From positions 124,001 through 188,000 of the forward strand of contig CAMYNM010000008.1 of NCBI GenBank assembly GCA_947259725.1: a stretch of DNA of 64,000 nucleotides. The letters are read 5' to 3'. Every line of letters begins with the position of its first letter. Positions within the stretch are counted from its first letter, which is position 1. The translations under genes and the position numbers were made by a program. The notes below the pieces were generated by a model that did no database searches, was not told the DNA's origin, and was given only the letters and a program-made list of their open reading frames with translations. Origin of the DNA: CALZIK01 sp945787635. GTDB lineage: Bacteria; Acidobacteriota; Thermoanaerobaculia; Multivoradales; JAHEKO01. Shown piece after piece: positions 8,739 to 16,447 of this stretch.

Positions 8739-11104
8739 ACCTCATTCGCGCCGCGGCGTGTGGCTTCGCCGCGCTGCTCTGGCTCGCGCCGTCCGCGACG
8801 GTCGCTCAATCGAAGACCGAAGCCGTTGCCGGAGCGACCCGAGCCCCAGGCGGACCGATCACCGAACCGATCGAGCTGCTCCTGTCGGAGCGGGAGGCGA
8901 GGTTCTTTCGCGCGCTCGAGAGCCCAAAGACCCGCGAGCGGTTTGTGGAGCGGTTCTGGAAAACCAGGGAACCGGCGGCACGCGAGCGGTGGAACCGGCG
9001 GCTGTTGCTCGCTGGAAGCGAGTTCTCCGATTTCGACTCCGACCGGGCGCGGCTCTTCCTGATCGTGGGTCCACCGCTCTACCGGCTCGCCAACATCTGC
9101 CCGACCCCGGTCCTCGAGCACGAGGTTTGGCACTACGCCGAAGACGGCTCGAGCACGGTAGTCTTTGTGGCGATCGGCGGCGAGTGGAGGCGGTGGCAGC
9201 CGGGGGACTGGCAAGCGCTCCTCGAAGACGCCGGCGGCCGGAGTGCACGGGAGGAGATCCTCCGATGTGAGCGCGGCGCGGAATTGGTGGCCGCTCTCGA
9301 GAACACGACGGCGTCTTCGCCCGAGCTCAAACCGGGCGATGACGGCTGGGTCGATGAGTTTCTGACCGAAACCACCCTACTCCCCGACGGAGCCGAACGA
9401 TTCGAAGCCTCGGTGGACCTTGATTTCCCCGAGGCCGTAGGCGAGGAGACCGCCGTCGAGCTCAACCTGCGTATTCCCGGTTACCAGCCGGAACCGGGAG
9501 CGGCTCCGGCCGCGACCCGCGCCATGCTCCTCACCGGCGTCGTTCTGGGTGAGGCAGAGGTCGATGACTTTCGGTTTCTCTATTCCGGAACCGCCGCAGG
9601 CGAGGAGGTCGTGCGGCTCAACGCACGGCGGCATCTAGCTCCCGGCCACTATCGCATGGTGCTCAAGCTCCACGACCTCGCGCGCAACCACTTCTACCGG
9701 ACTGAGCGGGAGTTTGACGTTCCCACGGTCGTCGCAAAAGACGAGTCTCCATCGCCCGCCAAGCCCGAACGACAGCTCTTCAAGATCCTGCCGCCACCGG
9801 ACGGCTACCTGATCGGAACCCGGAGATTCGACACAATCACCGCTGGAACCAGCGTATCCAAGGTGCGCTTCTTTCTGGACGGCCAACTCGTGATGACCAA
9901 GAACCGAAAACCCTTTTCCCTGGAGCTCGATCTCGGCCCGATGCCACGACCGCGGACAGTCGAAGCGGTCGCCTTCGACGCGCAGGGCACCGAACTCGCC
10001 CGCGATCGAATCGCGGTCAACTCGGGGCCGCACCGATTCGCGATCCGATTGATCAGCCCCCGCTCCGGAAGCGCCTCCAGGCCCGGTTTGAGCGTGCATG
10101 CCGAAGTCGACACTCCGCTCGGGGAAGAGCTCTCCCACGTGGACCTCTTCTGGAACGAACGCCTGGTCGCAAGGCTCTACCAAGCGCCGTTCGTCCATAC
10201 CTTCGATCCCTCCGAGACCCCGGCATCCGCGTACCTTCGCGCAGTCGCGGTGCTCGAAGACGGTCACTCCGCGGAGGATCTCGTGGTCCTCAACACCAAG
10301 AGCACCGTGGACGCCATCGAGGTCGCCTTCGTCGAGATCTACGCCAGCGTGCTCGACCCGCAGGGCGAAGCGATCGAGGGGCTCGCTCGCGAGGATTTCG
10401 GCGTCTTCGAGGACGGCGTCGCGCAAGAGATCCGGCGGTTCGAGACCGTCGACAACCTGCCGATCAACGCGGTCGTTGTCCTGGACAGCTCAGAGTCGAT
10501 GATCGAGGAGATCGAAGAAGTAGAGAAAGCCGCAGCCTCGTTCTTCGAGAGCGTCCTCGAGCCCAAGGACCGGGCCGCGGTCATCGTCTTCAGCGACACG
10601 CCCGTGCTGCGCGTTTCGCTCACCAACAATCTCGCGCACCTCAACAACGGTCTCGCGGGAATCGAGGCCAGCGGCGAGACGTCGCTCTACGACACGCTCA
10701 TCTACGGGCTCTACTACATGGCCGGATTGCGCGGAAAGCGCGCCTTGATCCTGTTGTCGGACGGCGCCGACTCGGTTTCCGAGTTTTCATTTGACGACGC
10801 CCTCGACTACGCCCGCCGCTCCGGGGTCGCGATCTACACGATCGGCCTCGGGCTCTCGAACCGCGATGTCGAGGCTCAATCGATTCTCCGGCGCTTGGCT
10901 CACGAGACCGGAGGCGAGAGCTTCTCGATCCCGAACACGCGTAAGCTCGATCGAATTTACGCCCAGATCGAACGAGAACTGCGATCCCAGTACCTCCTTG
11001 GCTACCAGTCGCCCCAGATAGAGAGAGGCGAGTTCCGGCAGATCCGGGTCGAGGTTGCGGGCGAGGGTCTCGAGGTCAAGCACCCTCCCGGGTACTACCC
11101 TTAG
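8735..11104 (+). CDS. Secreted GWxTD/VWFA-domain protein, copy 2
   Basis: A 789-aa paralogue of the preceding protein with the same layout: signal peptide (to about residue 24, ATVAQ), a degenerate GWxTD-like region (RFWKTREPAARERWN, LIVGPPLY), beta-rich middle and C-terminal VWA domain with MIDAS DSSESM and LSDGAD. Both end in a PGYYP or GYYP-like tail. TTG at 8735 is the start, overlapping the upstream stop as TTGA. The two copies are clearly diverged, so the duplication is old. The pair may form a hetero-oligomer; that is inference from the adjacency. Confidence 0.8.
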   Translation: MNLIRAAACGFAALLWLAPSATVAQSKTEAVAGATRAPGGPITEPIELLLSEREARFFRALESPKTRERFVERFWKTREPAARERWNRRLLLAGSEFSDFDSDRARLFLIVGPPLYRLANICPTPVLEHEVWHYAEDGSSTVVFVAIGGEWRRWQPGDWQALLEDAGGRSAREEILRCERGAELVAALENTTASSPELKPGDDGWVDEFLTETTLLPDGAERFEASVDLDFPEAVGEETAVELNLRIPGYQPEPGAAPAATRAMLLTGVVLGEAEVDDFRFLYSGTAAGEEVVRLNARRHLAPGHYRMVLKLHDLARNHFYRTEREFDVPTVVAKDESPSPAKPERQLFKILPPPDGYLIGTRRFDTITAGTSVSKVRFFLDGQLVMTKNRKPFSLELDLGPMPRPRTVEAVAFDAQGTELARDRIAVNSGPHRFAIRLISPRSGSASRPGLSVHAEVDTPLGEELSHVDLFWNERLVARLYQAPFVHTFDPSETPASAYLRAVAVLEDGHSAEDLVVLNTKSTVDAIEVAFVEIYASVLDPQGEAIEGLAREDFGVFEDGVAQEIRRFETVDNLPINAVVVLDSSESMIEEIEEVEKAAASFFESVLEPKDRAAVIVFSDTPVLRVSLTNNLAHLNNGLAGIEASGETSLYDTLIYGLYYMAGLRGKRALILLSDGADSVSEFSFDDALDYARRSGVAIYTIGLGLSNRDVEAQSILRRLAHETGGESFSIPNTRKLDRIYAQIERELRSQYLLGYQSPQIERGEFRQIRVEVAGEGLEVKHPPGYYP

Positions 11105-11110
11105 ATCCCG

Positions 11111-11698
11111 GTGGCAAAACAGCCCCAGCTGGTCCTGGCCTCGTTATCGCCGCGGCGCTCGACCATCCTCTCCGAGCTCGGACTCGAGTTCGAGATCGAG
11201 CCCGCCGAGATCGATGAAAGCCGGCTTCCCGGAGAGATTCCCGAGACCTACGTTGTGCGGGTCGCCGGCGAAAAGGCCCGCGCGCGGTCCCGACCGAACG
11301 CGCTGGTCGTGGCCGCCGACACCATCGTCGTCATCGACGAAGCGGTGCTGACCAAACCCGACGACCCCCGGCACGCGAGCGAAATGCTCGCCACCCTGGC
11401 TGGCCGCGAGCACGAGGTGCTCACCGCGGTTGCTCTTCACGATGGCGGCGGCCGCGCCCGCTGCGAGCTGGTCCGCTCGTGCGTCCGCCTCGCTCCGATG
11501 ACCACCGAAGAGATCACCTGGTACGTCGCCACCGGCGAGCCGCTCGACAAGGCGGGTTCCTACGCTATCCAGGGCCTGGGCTCACTCTTCGTCGAGAGCG
11601 TCACCGGCAACTACACCAACGTCGTGGGCCTCCCGGTGCCGACGTTGTACCGGCTATTCCGGAAGCTGGGGTATTCGCTGCTGGAGTTCAGGGCGTAG
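11111..11698 (+). CDS. maf: Maf-like nucleoside triphosphate pyrophosphatase
   Basis: A 195-aa house-cleaning pyrophosphatase that hydrolyses non-canonical or modified (d)NTPs. The signature LVLASLSPRRSTILSELG is at the N-terminus, VVAADTIVVIDEAVLTKP contains the catalytic Asp, and DKAGSYAIQGLGSLFVES is the C-terminal motif. GTG start 6 bp after the stop of the VWA gene, so it probably shares that transcript. The exact substrate (dTTP/UTP or m7GTP subfamily) is not assigned. Confidence 0.92.
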   Translation: MAKQPQLVLASLSPRRSTILSELGLEFEIEPAEIDESRLPGEIPETYVVRVAGEKARARSRPNALVVAADTIVVIDEAVLTKPDDPRHASEMLATLAGREHEVLTAVALHDGGGRARCELVRSCVRLAPMTTEEITWYVATGEPLDKAGSYAIQGLGSLFVESVTGNYTNVVGLPVPTLYRLFRKLGYSLLEFRA

Positions 11699-11721
11699 CA
11701 AGACCAGGCGGGAGGGAAGAC

Positions 11722-11778
11722 GGTCGACGGGGGCGTCGACCGCCACTATCAGATTCGGTCGACAGAGGCGTCGACCGC
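11722..11778. repeat. Two tandem palindromic 22-bp repeats
   Basis: Two copies of GGTCGAC-N4-GCGTCGACCGC (11722-11743 and 11757-11778), 35 bp apart. Each can fold on itself because GGTCGAC and GTCGACC are inverted repeats. They lie in the 172-bp gap between the converging ends of maf and the small minus-strand gene. No T-tract follows, so a classic terminator is not indicated. They look like REP-type intergenic repeats. Confidence 0.7.
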
Positions 11779-11799
11779 TACAACACATCAATTTCGATT

Positions 11800-11872
11800 A
11801 GGATCGCGGCCCGCGTCCATAGACACAAGGCGACCCTGCAACGCCGTAGATGTGGGCGCGGGACGCGACCCT
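11800..11872. repeat. Imperfect 19-bp inverted repeat with 35-nt loop
   Basis: The arms 11800-11818 and 11854-11872 match as inverted repeats at 16 of 19 positions. The right arm covers the first two bases of the stop triplet (11871-11873) of the minus-strand gene, so a hairpin would form at the end of that mRNA. No U-tract is visible. Confidence 0.55.
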
Positions 11873-12179
11873 AACCGAATTTGATGGGGTCGCCGAGTTC
11901 CTGAAGCGAAAAGTTCGCCATAATCTGATGGCCGTTGAAGTCCAGCACCCGGATGTCCTCGACTCCGTCCAGGTTGTCCATCACGTTCTCGAACGAAACG
12001 CCGTAGTGCTCTTTGACGGCAGCAAGGTCGACTTCGTAGGCGAGAAACTTGTCGATGCCCTTGTAGCGGAGCTTCTCGATGAGCCGGCCGTCGGTGAGCT
12101 TGGGGTAGCTGGAGAGCACCAGAATCGGGCCCGTGCCGGTGAATATCAGATACGAACGCGGAGCTTTGTCTGTCATCAT
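11871..12179 (-). CDS. Small conserved-looking protein of unknown function
   Basis: A 102-aa soluble protein (TDKAPRSYLIFTGTGPILVL at the start, then KEHYGVSFENVMDNL and VLDFNGHQIMANFSL). No signal peptide, membrane segment or metal-binding motif. I do not recognise a named family. The frame is open to 12263, but the ATG pair at 12179/12176 lies downstream of a GGAGG sequence (about 13 nt spacing) and gives the compact protein, so 12179 is chosen. A TAGACT hexamer further upstream could be its -10. It diverges from trmJ. Confidence 0.65.
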   Translation of the reverse strand: MMTDKAPRSYLIFTGTGPILVLSSYPKLTDGRLIEKLRYKGIDKFLAYEVDLAAVKEHYGVSFENVMDNLDGVEDIRVLDFNGHQIMANFSLQELGDPIKFG

Positions 12180-12250
12180 GCGGTTTGTAGCGCCTCCGAT
12201 CGACAGTCTATCAAGCCGGCCAACGCCCCCGAAGAGCCCTGACCGCGCGA

Positions 12251-12256
12251 TAGAGT
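12251..12256 (+). promoter_or_regulatory. Candidate -10 hexamer of trmJ (TAGAGT)
   Basis: TAGAGT lies 9 nt before the trmJ ATG at 12266 and there is no Shine-Dalgarno sequence between them. No -35 element is recognisable. Confidence 0.3.
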
Positions 12257-12265
12257 GCGCCATCG

Positions 12266-13045
12266 ATGGAGGAGACGCCGGCAGTGATTTTGGTGCGCCC
12301 CAGCGAGGAGGGCAACGTGGGCGCAGTGGCGAGAGCGATGGCCAACATGGGCCTCGAACGTCTGGTGCTGGTCGAACCGGCGGTCGCGATCGGCCAGCGA
12401 GCCCTCGCGCGTGCCGTGGGAGCTCGAGAGATTCTCGAAACCGCCGAGCGCCGGGCCTCGGTGGCGGAGGCGATCGCTCCCTATCAGCTAGTGGTCGGAA
12501 CCAGCTCGCACCGCGAGCGGTCGACGCGCACTCCGGTGATCGAGCCTCGGCAGCTGGCGGATCTCTTCTCCCGCCGTTGCTCGACCCGGACGGCCCTGGT
12601 GTTCGGACCGGAGCGCTCGGGGCTCACCATCGAGGAGCTGTCGCTCTGCGGCACGATCGTCCGTATTCCCACGGCTTCGAAGCAGCCGACGCTCAACCTG
12701 GCGCAGGCCGTCCTGATCGTCGCGCACGAGCTCTTCGCCGCGCGCCGACGTAACGTGGATCCCGCCGGTCCAGCTGAGCTAGCCTCACCGGAGGCGACCG
12801 GCGGCGAGGTCGCGGGGCTCTTCGATCACGTCGACTCGGCGCTGCGAACGGTCGGATTCGCCAGAGACTCCACCTACGAAGGGGTCGTGCGAGACCTCCG
12901 ACGGCTCGCCGGCCGGGCGCGCCTGACGCAGCGCGAAGTGGCGATTCTGCGGGGCTTGTGCCGGCGGCTCGAGCACGCCGTGGGCGAGCGACGAGGGGCG
13001 CTTCCAACCGACGATTCGCCGTCCGGGGAATCCTCGGGCGCGTGA
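12266..13045 (+). CDS. trmJ: tRNA/rRNA 2'-O-methyltransferase, TrmJ type (SpoU superfamily)
   Basis: A 259-aa SPOUT methyltransferase. AVILVRPSEEGNVGAVARAM at the N-terminus, TALVFGPERSGLT in the middle and LNLAQAVLIVAHELF near residue 150 are the three SpoU motifs; the NVGA form fits TrmJ, which methylates position 32 of tRNAs. A C-terminal helical extension (about 90 aa) is also typical of TrmJ. Substrate is inferred from the family only. It begins an operon with eda, a hypothetical gene and gpmI. Confidence 0.87.
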   Translation: MEETPAVILVRPSEEGNVGAVARAMANMGLERLVLVEPAVAIGQRALARAVGAREILETAERRASVAEAIAPYQLVVGTSSHRERSTRTPVIEPRQLADLFSRRCSTRTALVFGPERSGLTIEELSLCGTIVRIPTASKQPTLNLAQAVLIVAHELFAARRRNVDPAGPAELASPEATGGEVAGLFDHVDSALRTVGFARDSTYEGVVRDLRRLAGRARLTQREVAILRGLCRRLEHAVGERRGALPTDDSPSGESSGA

Positions 13046-13051
13046 TACGAT
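13046..13051 (+). promoter_or_regulatory. Candidate -10 hexamer of eda (TACGAT)
   Basis: TACGAT begins immediately after the trmJ stop and ends 10 nt before the eda ATG. There is no ribosome binding site in the gap, so eda may be transcribed from here without a leader, in addition to read-through from trmJ. Confidence 0.25.
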
Positions 13052-13061
13052 CTGCCACCCG

Positions 13062-13730
13062 ATGACGACGGCAAGCCCGATTCGAGCTCCCCTGTCACGG
13101 CGTGACCTTCGCAGCGGCGTCGCGCAGAGCGTGGCGTCGGCACCTCTTTTCGGCGTCGTTCGAACCGAGAGCACCGACGAGGCGTTTCGGCAGGCCCGAG
13201 CGTTTCGAGAAGGCGGCGTCGAGCTCATCGAGATCACCTTTACGGTGCCGGGTGCACTCGAGGTGGTGCGGTCGCTGGTCGCTGAGCGGGCCGGCGAGGG
13301 ACCTCCGTGGCTCGGCATGGGCACAGTTACGAACGCCGACCGCGCCCGCCAGGCCCTCGCCGCCGGCGCCGAGTTCCTGATCACTCCCAATGTGGCTCCC
13401 GAGGTGGCCGAGGTCGCCCGTGAGGCGGGTGTTTTCCTGGTGATCGGAGCCTTGACGCCATCGGAGATCGTGACCGCGGCCGGGCTCGGCGCGGACCTGG
13501 TCAAGGCCTACCCTCTGCCGCCGGTTGGAGGCGCCGCCTACCTGGCCACAATCCGCCAGCCGTTGCCGGACATTCCGATTCTAGCCGCCGGCGGCTTCGG
13601 CCCCGGCGAGATTCCCGCCTATCGCGATGCGGGAGCGGTCGCTTTCGGCCTGGGAGCGCAGCTGCTCGGTTCGGACGCCGACTCGACCCGGCTGCGAATC
13701 GCAGACGCCATCAAAGCCGCTCGATCGTGA
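13062..13730 (+). CDS. eda: KDPG/KHG-type aldolase
   Basis: A 222-aa class I aldolase. The catalytic Glu57 is in IEITFTVPGA and the Schiff-base lysine is Lys148 in ADLVKAYPLPPVGG. LITPNVAPEVAEVA and AAGGFGPGEI are family motifs. It would cleave 2-keto-3-deoxy-6-phosphogluconate (Entner-Doudoroff) or a related keto-hydroxyglutarate. The partner dehydratase edd is not in the window. The N-terminus (about 20 residues) is longer than usual. The stop overlaps the next GTG start as GTGA. Confidence 0.88.
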   Translation: MTTASPIRAPLSRRDLRSGVAQSVASAPLFGVVRTESTDEAFRQARAFREGGVELIEITFTVPGALEVVRSLVAERAGEGPPWLGMGTVTNADRARQALAAGAEFLITPNVAPEVAEVAREAGVFLVIGALTPSEIVTAAGLGADLVKAYPLPPVGGAAYLATIRQPLPDIPILAAGGFGPGEIPAYRDAGAVAFGLGAQLLGSDADSTRLRIADAIKAARS

Positions 13731-14155
13731 AGCTCTCCAACGGCAAGCTGGAGCCGGCTCAGTTCCGGTTCGATCCGACTCCTGAGATCTTCGCCACCGA
13801 CAGCTCGGGCAGATTCTCGTTCAGCCTGTCTGCCGACGGCAAGGACCGGCTCGAGACAATTGGCTTCGACGAAGTTCGCTTCGTATTCTCCCTCTGGCAC
13901 CCGTCGGCGAATCGGGCGATCGACCTCGATCACGCGTACGTCGAGCTGAGCTGCAGCCTCGACGAGGAGGAGAGCCACTGGATCAAGCTCGCCGAGATCG
14001 AGCCGGTGGTGCCTCCCTACAATGCCGGCGGCACGTTCGACGGCTGGATCGTTCTGCCGATACTGGGCTCCTCCACCGCGTTCGAGGTCTCGGGCAGTGG
14101 CTTCGCTCCCAGGGCGCGGATCCAGATCCGGGCCAACGCCTACCTGGTCTCGTGA
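13727..14155 (+). CDS. Uncharacterised beta-rich protein
   Basis: A 142-aa protein predicted soluble, rich in beta-prone segments (QFRFDPTPEIF, RFSFSLSADG, VRFVFSLWHPSA, FEVSGSGFAPRARIQIRANA). No signal peptide or catalytic motif; the family is not recognised. It sits between eda and gpmI with 4-bp GTGA overlaps at both ends, so it is co-translated with carbon-metabolism genes. The tight coupling supports it being a real gene rather than a chance frame. Confidence 0.75.
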   Translation: MKLSNGKLEPAQFRFDPTPEIFATDSSGRFSFSLSADGKDRLETIGFDEVRFVFSLWHPSANRAIDLDHAYVELSCSLDEEESHWIKLAEIEPVVPPYNAGGTFDGWIVLPILGSSTAFEVSGSGFAPRARIQIRANAYLVS

Positions 14156-15789
14156 CCAAGCCGGTGATCCTGATCGTCCGCGACGGCTGGGGACGCAACC
14201 CCCATCCCGAGCACGATGCCTTCAACGCCATCAAGCTGGCCTCGACACCTTTCTGCGATGGGCTGCTGCGCGGCTACCCCTGGACGCTGATCCGGACCAG
14301 CGGCGAGGACGTCGGCCTCCCCGAGGGCACCATGGGCAACAGCGAAGTCGGGCATCAGAATCTCGGCGCAGGGCGCATCGTCAACCAGGAGTCGGTGCGA
14401 ATCACCAAGGCGATCCGGGAGGGCGGGTTCTTCGAGAACCCGGTTCTGACCGGCGCCGTCGACGCGGCTCGCGAGGGCGGCTCTGCGCTGCATTTGATGG
14501 GGCTCGCCTCGGACGCGGGGGTTCACGCCCTCCTCGACCACCTCGATGCCCTGCTCGAGCTCGCCAAGCGCCGCGATCAGGAGCTCGTCTGGATCCACCT
14601 CTTCACCGACGGCCGGGACACCGGACCGTTCACCGGACTCGGCTACGTCCGCCGGGTCGAAGAAACCTGTCGCGACCTGGGCGTCGGCCGGGTCGCGTCG
14701 ATCTGCGGCCGCTACTGGGCCATGGACCGGGACAACCGCTGGGAAAGGGTGGCCGCTGCGTACGATTGTCTGACCGGCCGCGGCGACCCGCCGCCCCATT
14801 TTCAAGACGCCGCCTCGGCGATGCAGGACTACTACGACCATCCCATCAAACCCGGCCTGCAGGGTGATGAATTCGTTTCCCCGCGAACGATCGGCGCGGA
14901 TCCATCGGCCTCGCGAATCGACGACGGCGATACCGTGGTCTTCTACAACTATCGCGGCGACCGCCCCCGAGAGGTCACGCGAGCCTTCGTCATGGACCCG
15001 TTTCTGGGTCATGTCGCCCCGTCGCCCGACACCGGAGAGCGGGGCTTCGATCGCGGCGACCGTCTCGAGCTGCGCTACGTCACGATGACCTCCTACGAGC
15101 AGGGCCTCGAGAACCTGGTCGAGATCGCCTTCCCCAAGCCGCCGAAGATGGCGTCGATCGCCGGCGCCCACCTGGCCGATCGGGGGCTCACGCAGTTTCG
15201 CTGCGCCGAGACCGAGAAGGCGCCACACGTCACGTTTTTTTTCAACGACTACCGCGACGAGCCCTTCCCCGGAGAGCGTCGCGGTACGGCGCAGTCTCCC
15301 CGAGTCGCTACCTACGATCTCCAGCCGGAGATGAGCGCCGCCGAGGTTTGCCGGATGGTGCTCGAGCGAATCCGAGCCGACGACGGCGAAGATTTCATCC
15401 TGGTCAATTTCGCGAACACGGATATGGTGGGTCACACCGGAAAGTTGGAGGCCGCGATCCGAGCCGCTGAGGTCGTCGACGGATGCGTGAGGGAGATCAC
15501 CGAAGCCGCGCTCGAGCGGGGCGGCAAGCTCATCGTGACCGCCGATCACGGTAACTCGGAGCAGATGTGGGATCCCGAGACCGAAGCTCCCCATACCGCT
15601 CACACGACCTACGACGTGGAATGCATCGTCGTCGATCCGGCGCTGCGCGACGCGGCCAGTGGGAGCCCGGACCGGCCGTCGCCCAGCTTGCGAAGCGCCG
15701 GCCGTCTTGCCGACGTCTTCCCGACGATTCTCGAGTTGATGGGGCTCGATCAGCCGGAAGCGATGACCGGCAGGTCACTGCTTCGGTAG
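14152..15789 (+). CDS. gpmI: 2,3-bisphosphoglycerate-independent phosphoglycerate mutase
   Basis: A 545-aa metalloenzyme that interconverts 3- and 2-phosphoglycerate. The phosphoserine is Ser64 in TMGNSEVGHQNLGAG. VILIVRDGWG at the start and VTADHGNSEQMWD at the C-terminus supply metal ligands. HLFTDGRDT and YNYRGDRPREVTRAF are also family motifs. GTG start overlapping the preceding stop (GTGA). Convergent with the macrodomain gene 28 bp downstream. Confidence 0.95.
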   Translation: MTKPVILIVRDGWGRNPHPEHDAFNAIKLASTPFCDGLLRGYPWTLIRTSGEDVGLPEGTMGNSEVGHQNLGAGRIVNQESVRITKAIREGGFFENPVLTGAVDAAREGGSALHLMGLASDAGVHALLDHLDALLELAKRRDQELVWIHLFTDGRDTGPFTGLGYVRRVEETCRDLGVGRVASICGRYWAMDRDNRWERVAAAYDCLTGRGDPPPHFQDAASAMQDYYDHPIKPGLQGDEFVSPRTIGADPSASRIDDGDTVVFYNYRGDRPREVTRAFVMDPFLGHVAPSPDTGERGFDRGDRLELRYVTMTSYEQGLENLVEIAFPKPPKMASIAGAHLADRGLTQFRCAETEKAPHVTFFFNDYRDEPFPGERRGTAQSPRVATYDLQPEMSAAEVCRMVLERIRADDGEDFILVNFANTDMVGHTGKLEAAIRAAEVVDGCVREITEAALERGGKLIVTADHGNSEQMWDPETEAPHTAHTTYDVECIVVDPALRDAASGSPDRPSPSLRSAGRLADVFPTILELMGLDQPEAMTGRSLLR

Positions 15790-15817
15790 TCGACAGCTCG
15801 GAGGCCGACCGCCGGCC

Positions 15818-16360
15818 CTAACGGAAGCCGCGCCGCAGCTCTTTGCGGAAAGTACCGAAGACCTCGGAGTCGAACAGGCAAACCACCACCCGGTCGAGCT
15901 TTGTGCCACCCTGAAGGTAGCGGTGAATCTCGGTCAGGGTCACCCGAGCACACCGATCGATGGGGACACCGAAGACACCGGTTGAGATGGCGGGCACCGC
16001 GATCGACTTCAGCCCGTGGCGATCCGCCAGGGCCAGGGCCGAGCGCACCGCAGACGACAGCTTGCGATCCTCGTCGCCGTCGCCCATTTTCGGGCCAACC
16101 GCGTGAATGACGTGTTTGGCATCGAGGGCGCCGGCGCCGGTGATGACCGCGGTTCCCACCGACGTTCCGCCGATGCGATTGCACTCTTTCTGGATCGACC
16201 GCCCGCCCTTCTTGAGAATGGCGCCGGCCACCCCCGCTCCGAGCTTGAGATCTTCGTTTGCGGGATTTACAACCGCATCGACATCGAGTTCGGTGATGTC
16301 GCCCTCGAGCAGCTCGAGCTGGGTACCGTTCAGCTGTATTTTGACGTGGTTCTTTCCCAT
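15818..16360 (-). CDS. Macrodomain protein (O-acetyl-ADP-ribose deacetylase-like)
   Basis: A 180-aa single-domain macro protein. VDAVVNPANEDLKLGAGVAG is the ADP-ribose-binding Asn/Gly segment, HVIHAVGPK and AVPAISTGVFGVP form the distal-ribose and diphosphate loops. By family it binds or hydrolyses ADP-ribose adducts such as O-acetyl-ADP-ribose. No ADP-ribosyltransferase or sirtuin is adjacent. An AAGGAA sequence lies upstream of the ATG. Divergent from argS. Confidence 0.9.
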   Translation of the reverse strand: MGKNHVKIQLNGTQLELLEGDITELDVDAVVNPANEDLKLGAGVAGAILKKGGRSIQKECNRIGGTSVGTAVITGAGALDAKHVIHAVGPKMGDGDEDRKLSSAVRSALALADRHGLKSIAVPAISTGVFGVPIDRCARVTLTEIHRYLQGGTKLDRVVVCLFDSEVFGTFRKELRRGFR

Positions 16361-16431
16361 CGGCCTAAGTTCCTTGGCTACGAGCCGCCAATCATATCAG
16401 CTATCCGGGCCGGTGGCTCACACCCATGAGG

Positions 16432-16437
16432 TACACT
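16432..16437 (+). promoter_or_regulatory. Candidate -10 hexamer of argS (TACACT)
   Basis: TACACT ends 10 nt before the argS ATG; the 10 nt between contain no ribosome binding site. No convincing -35 is seen. Confidence 0.3.
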
Positions 16438-16447
16438 CCCCGCCGCC

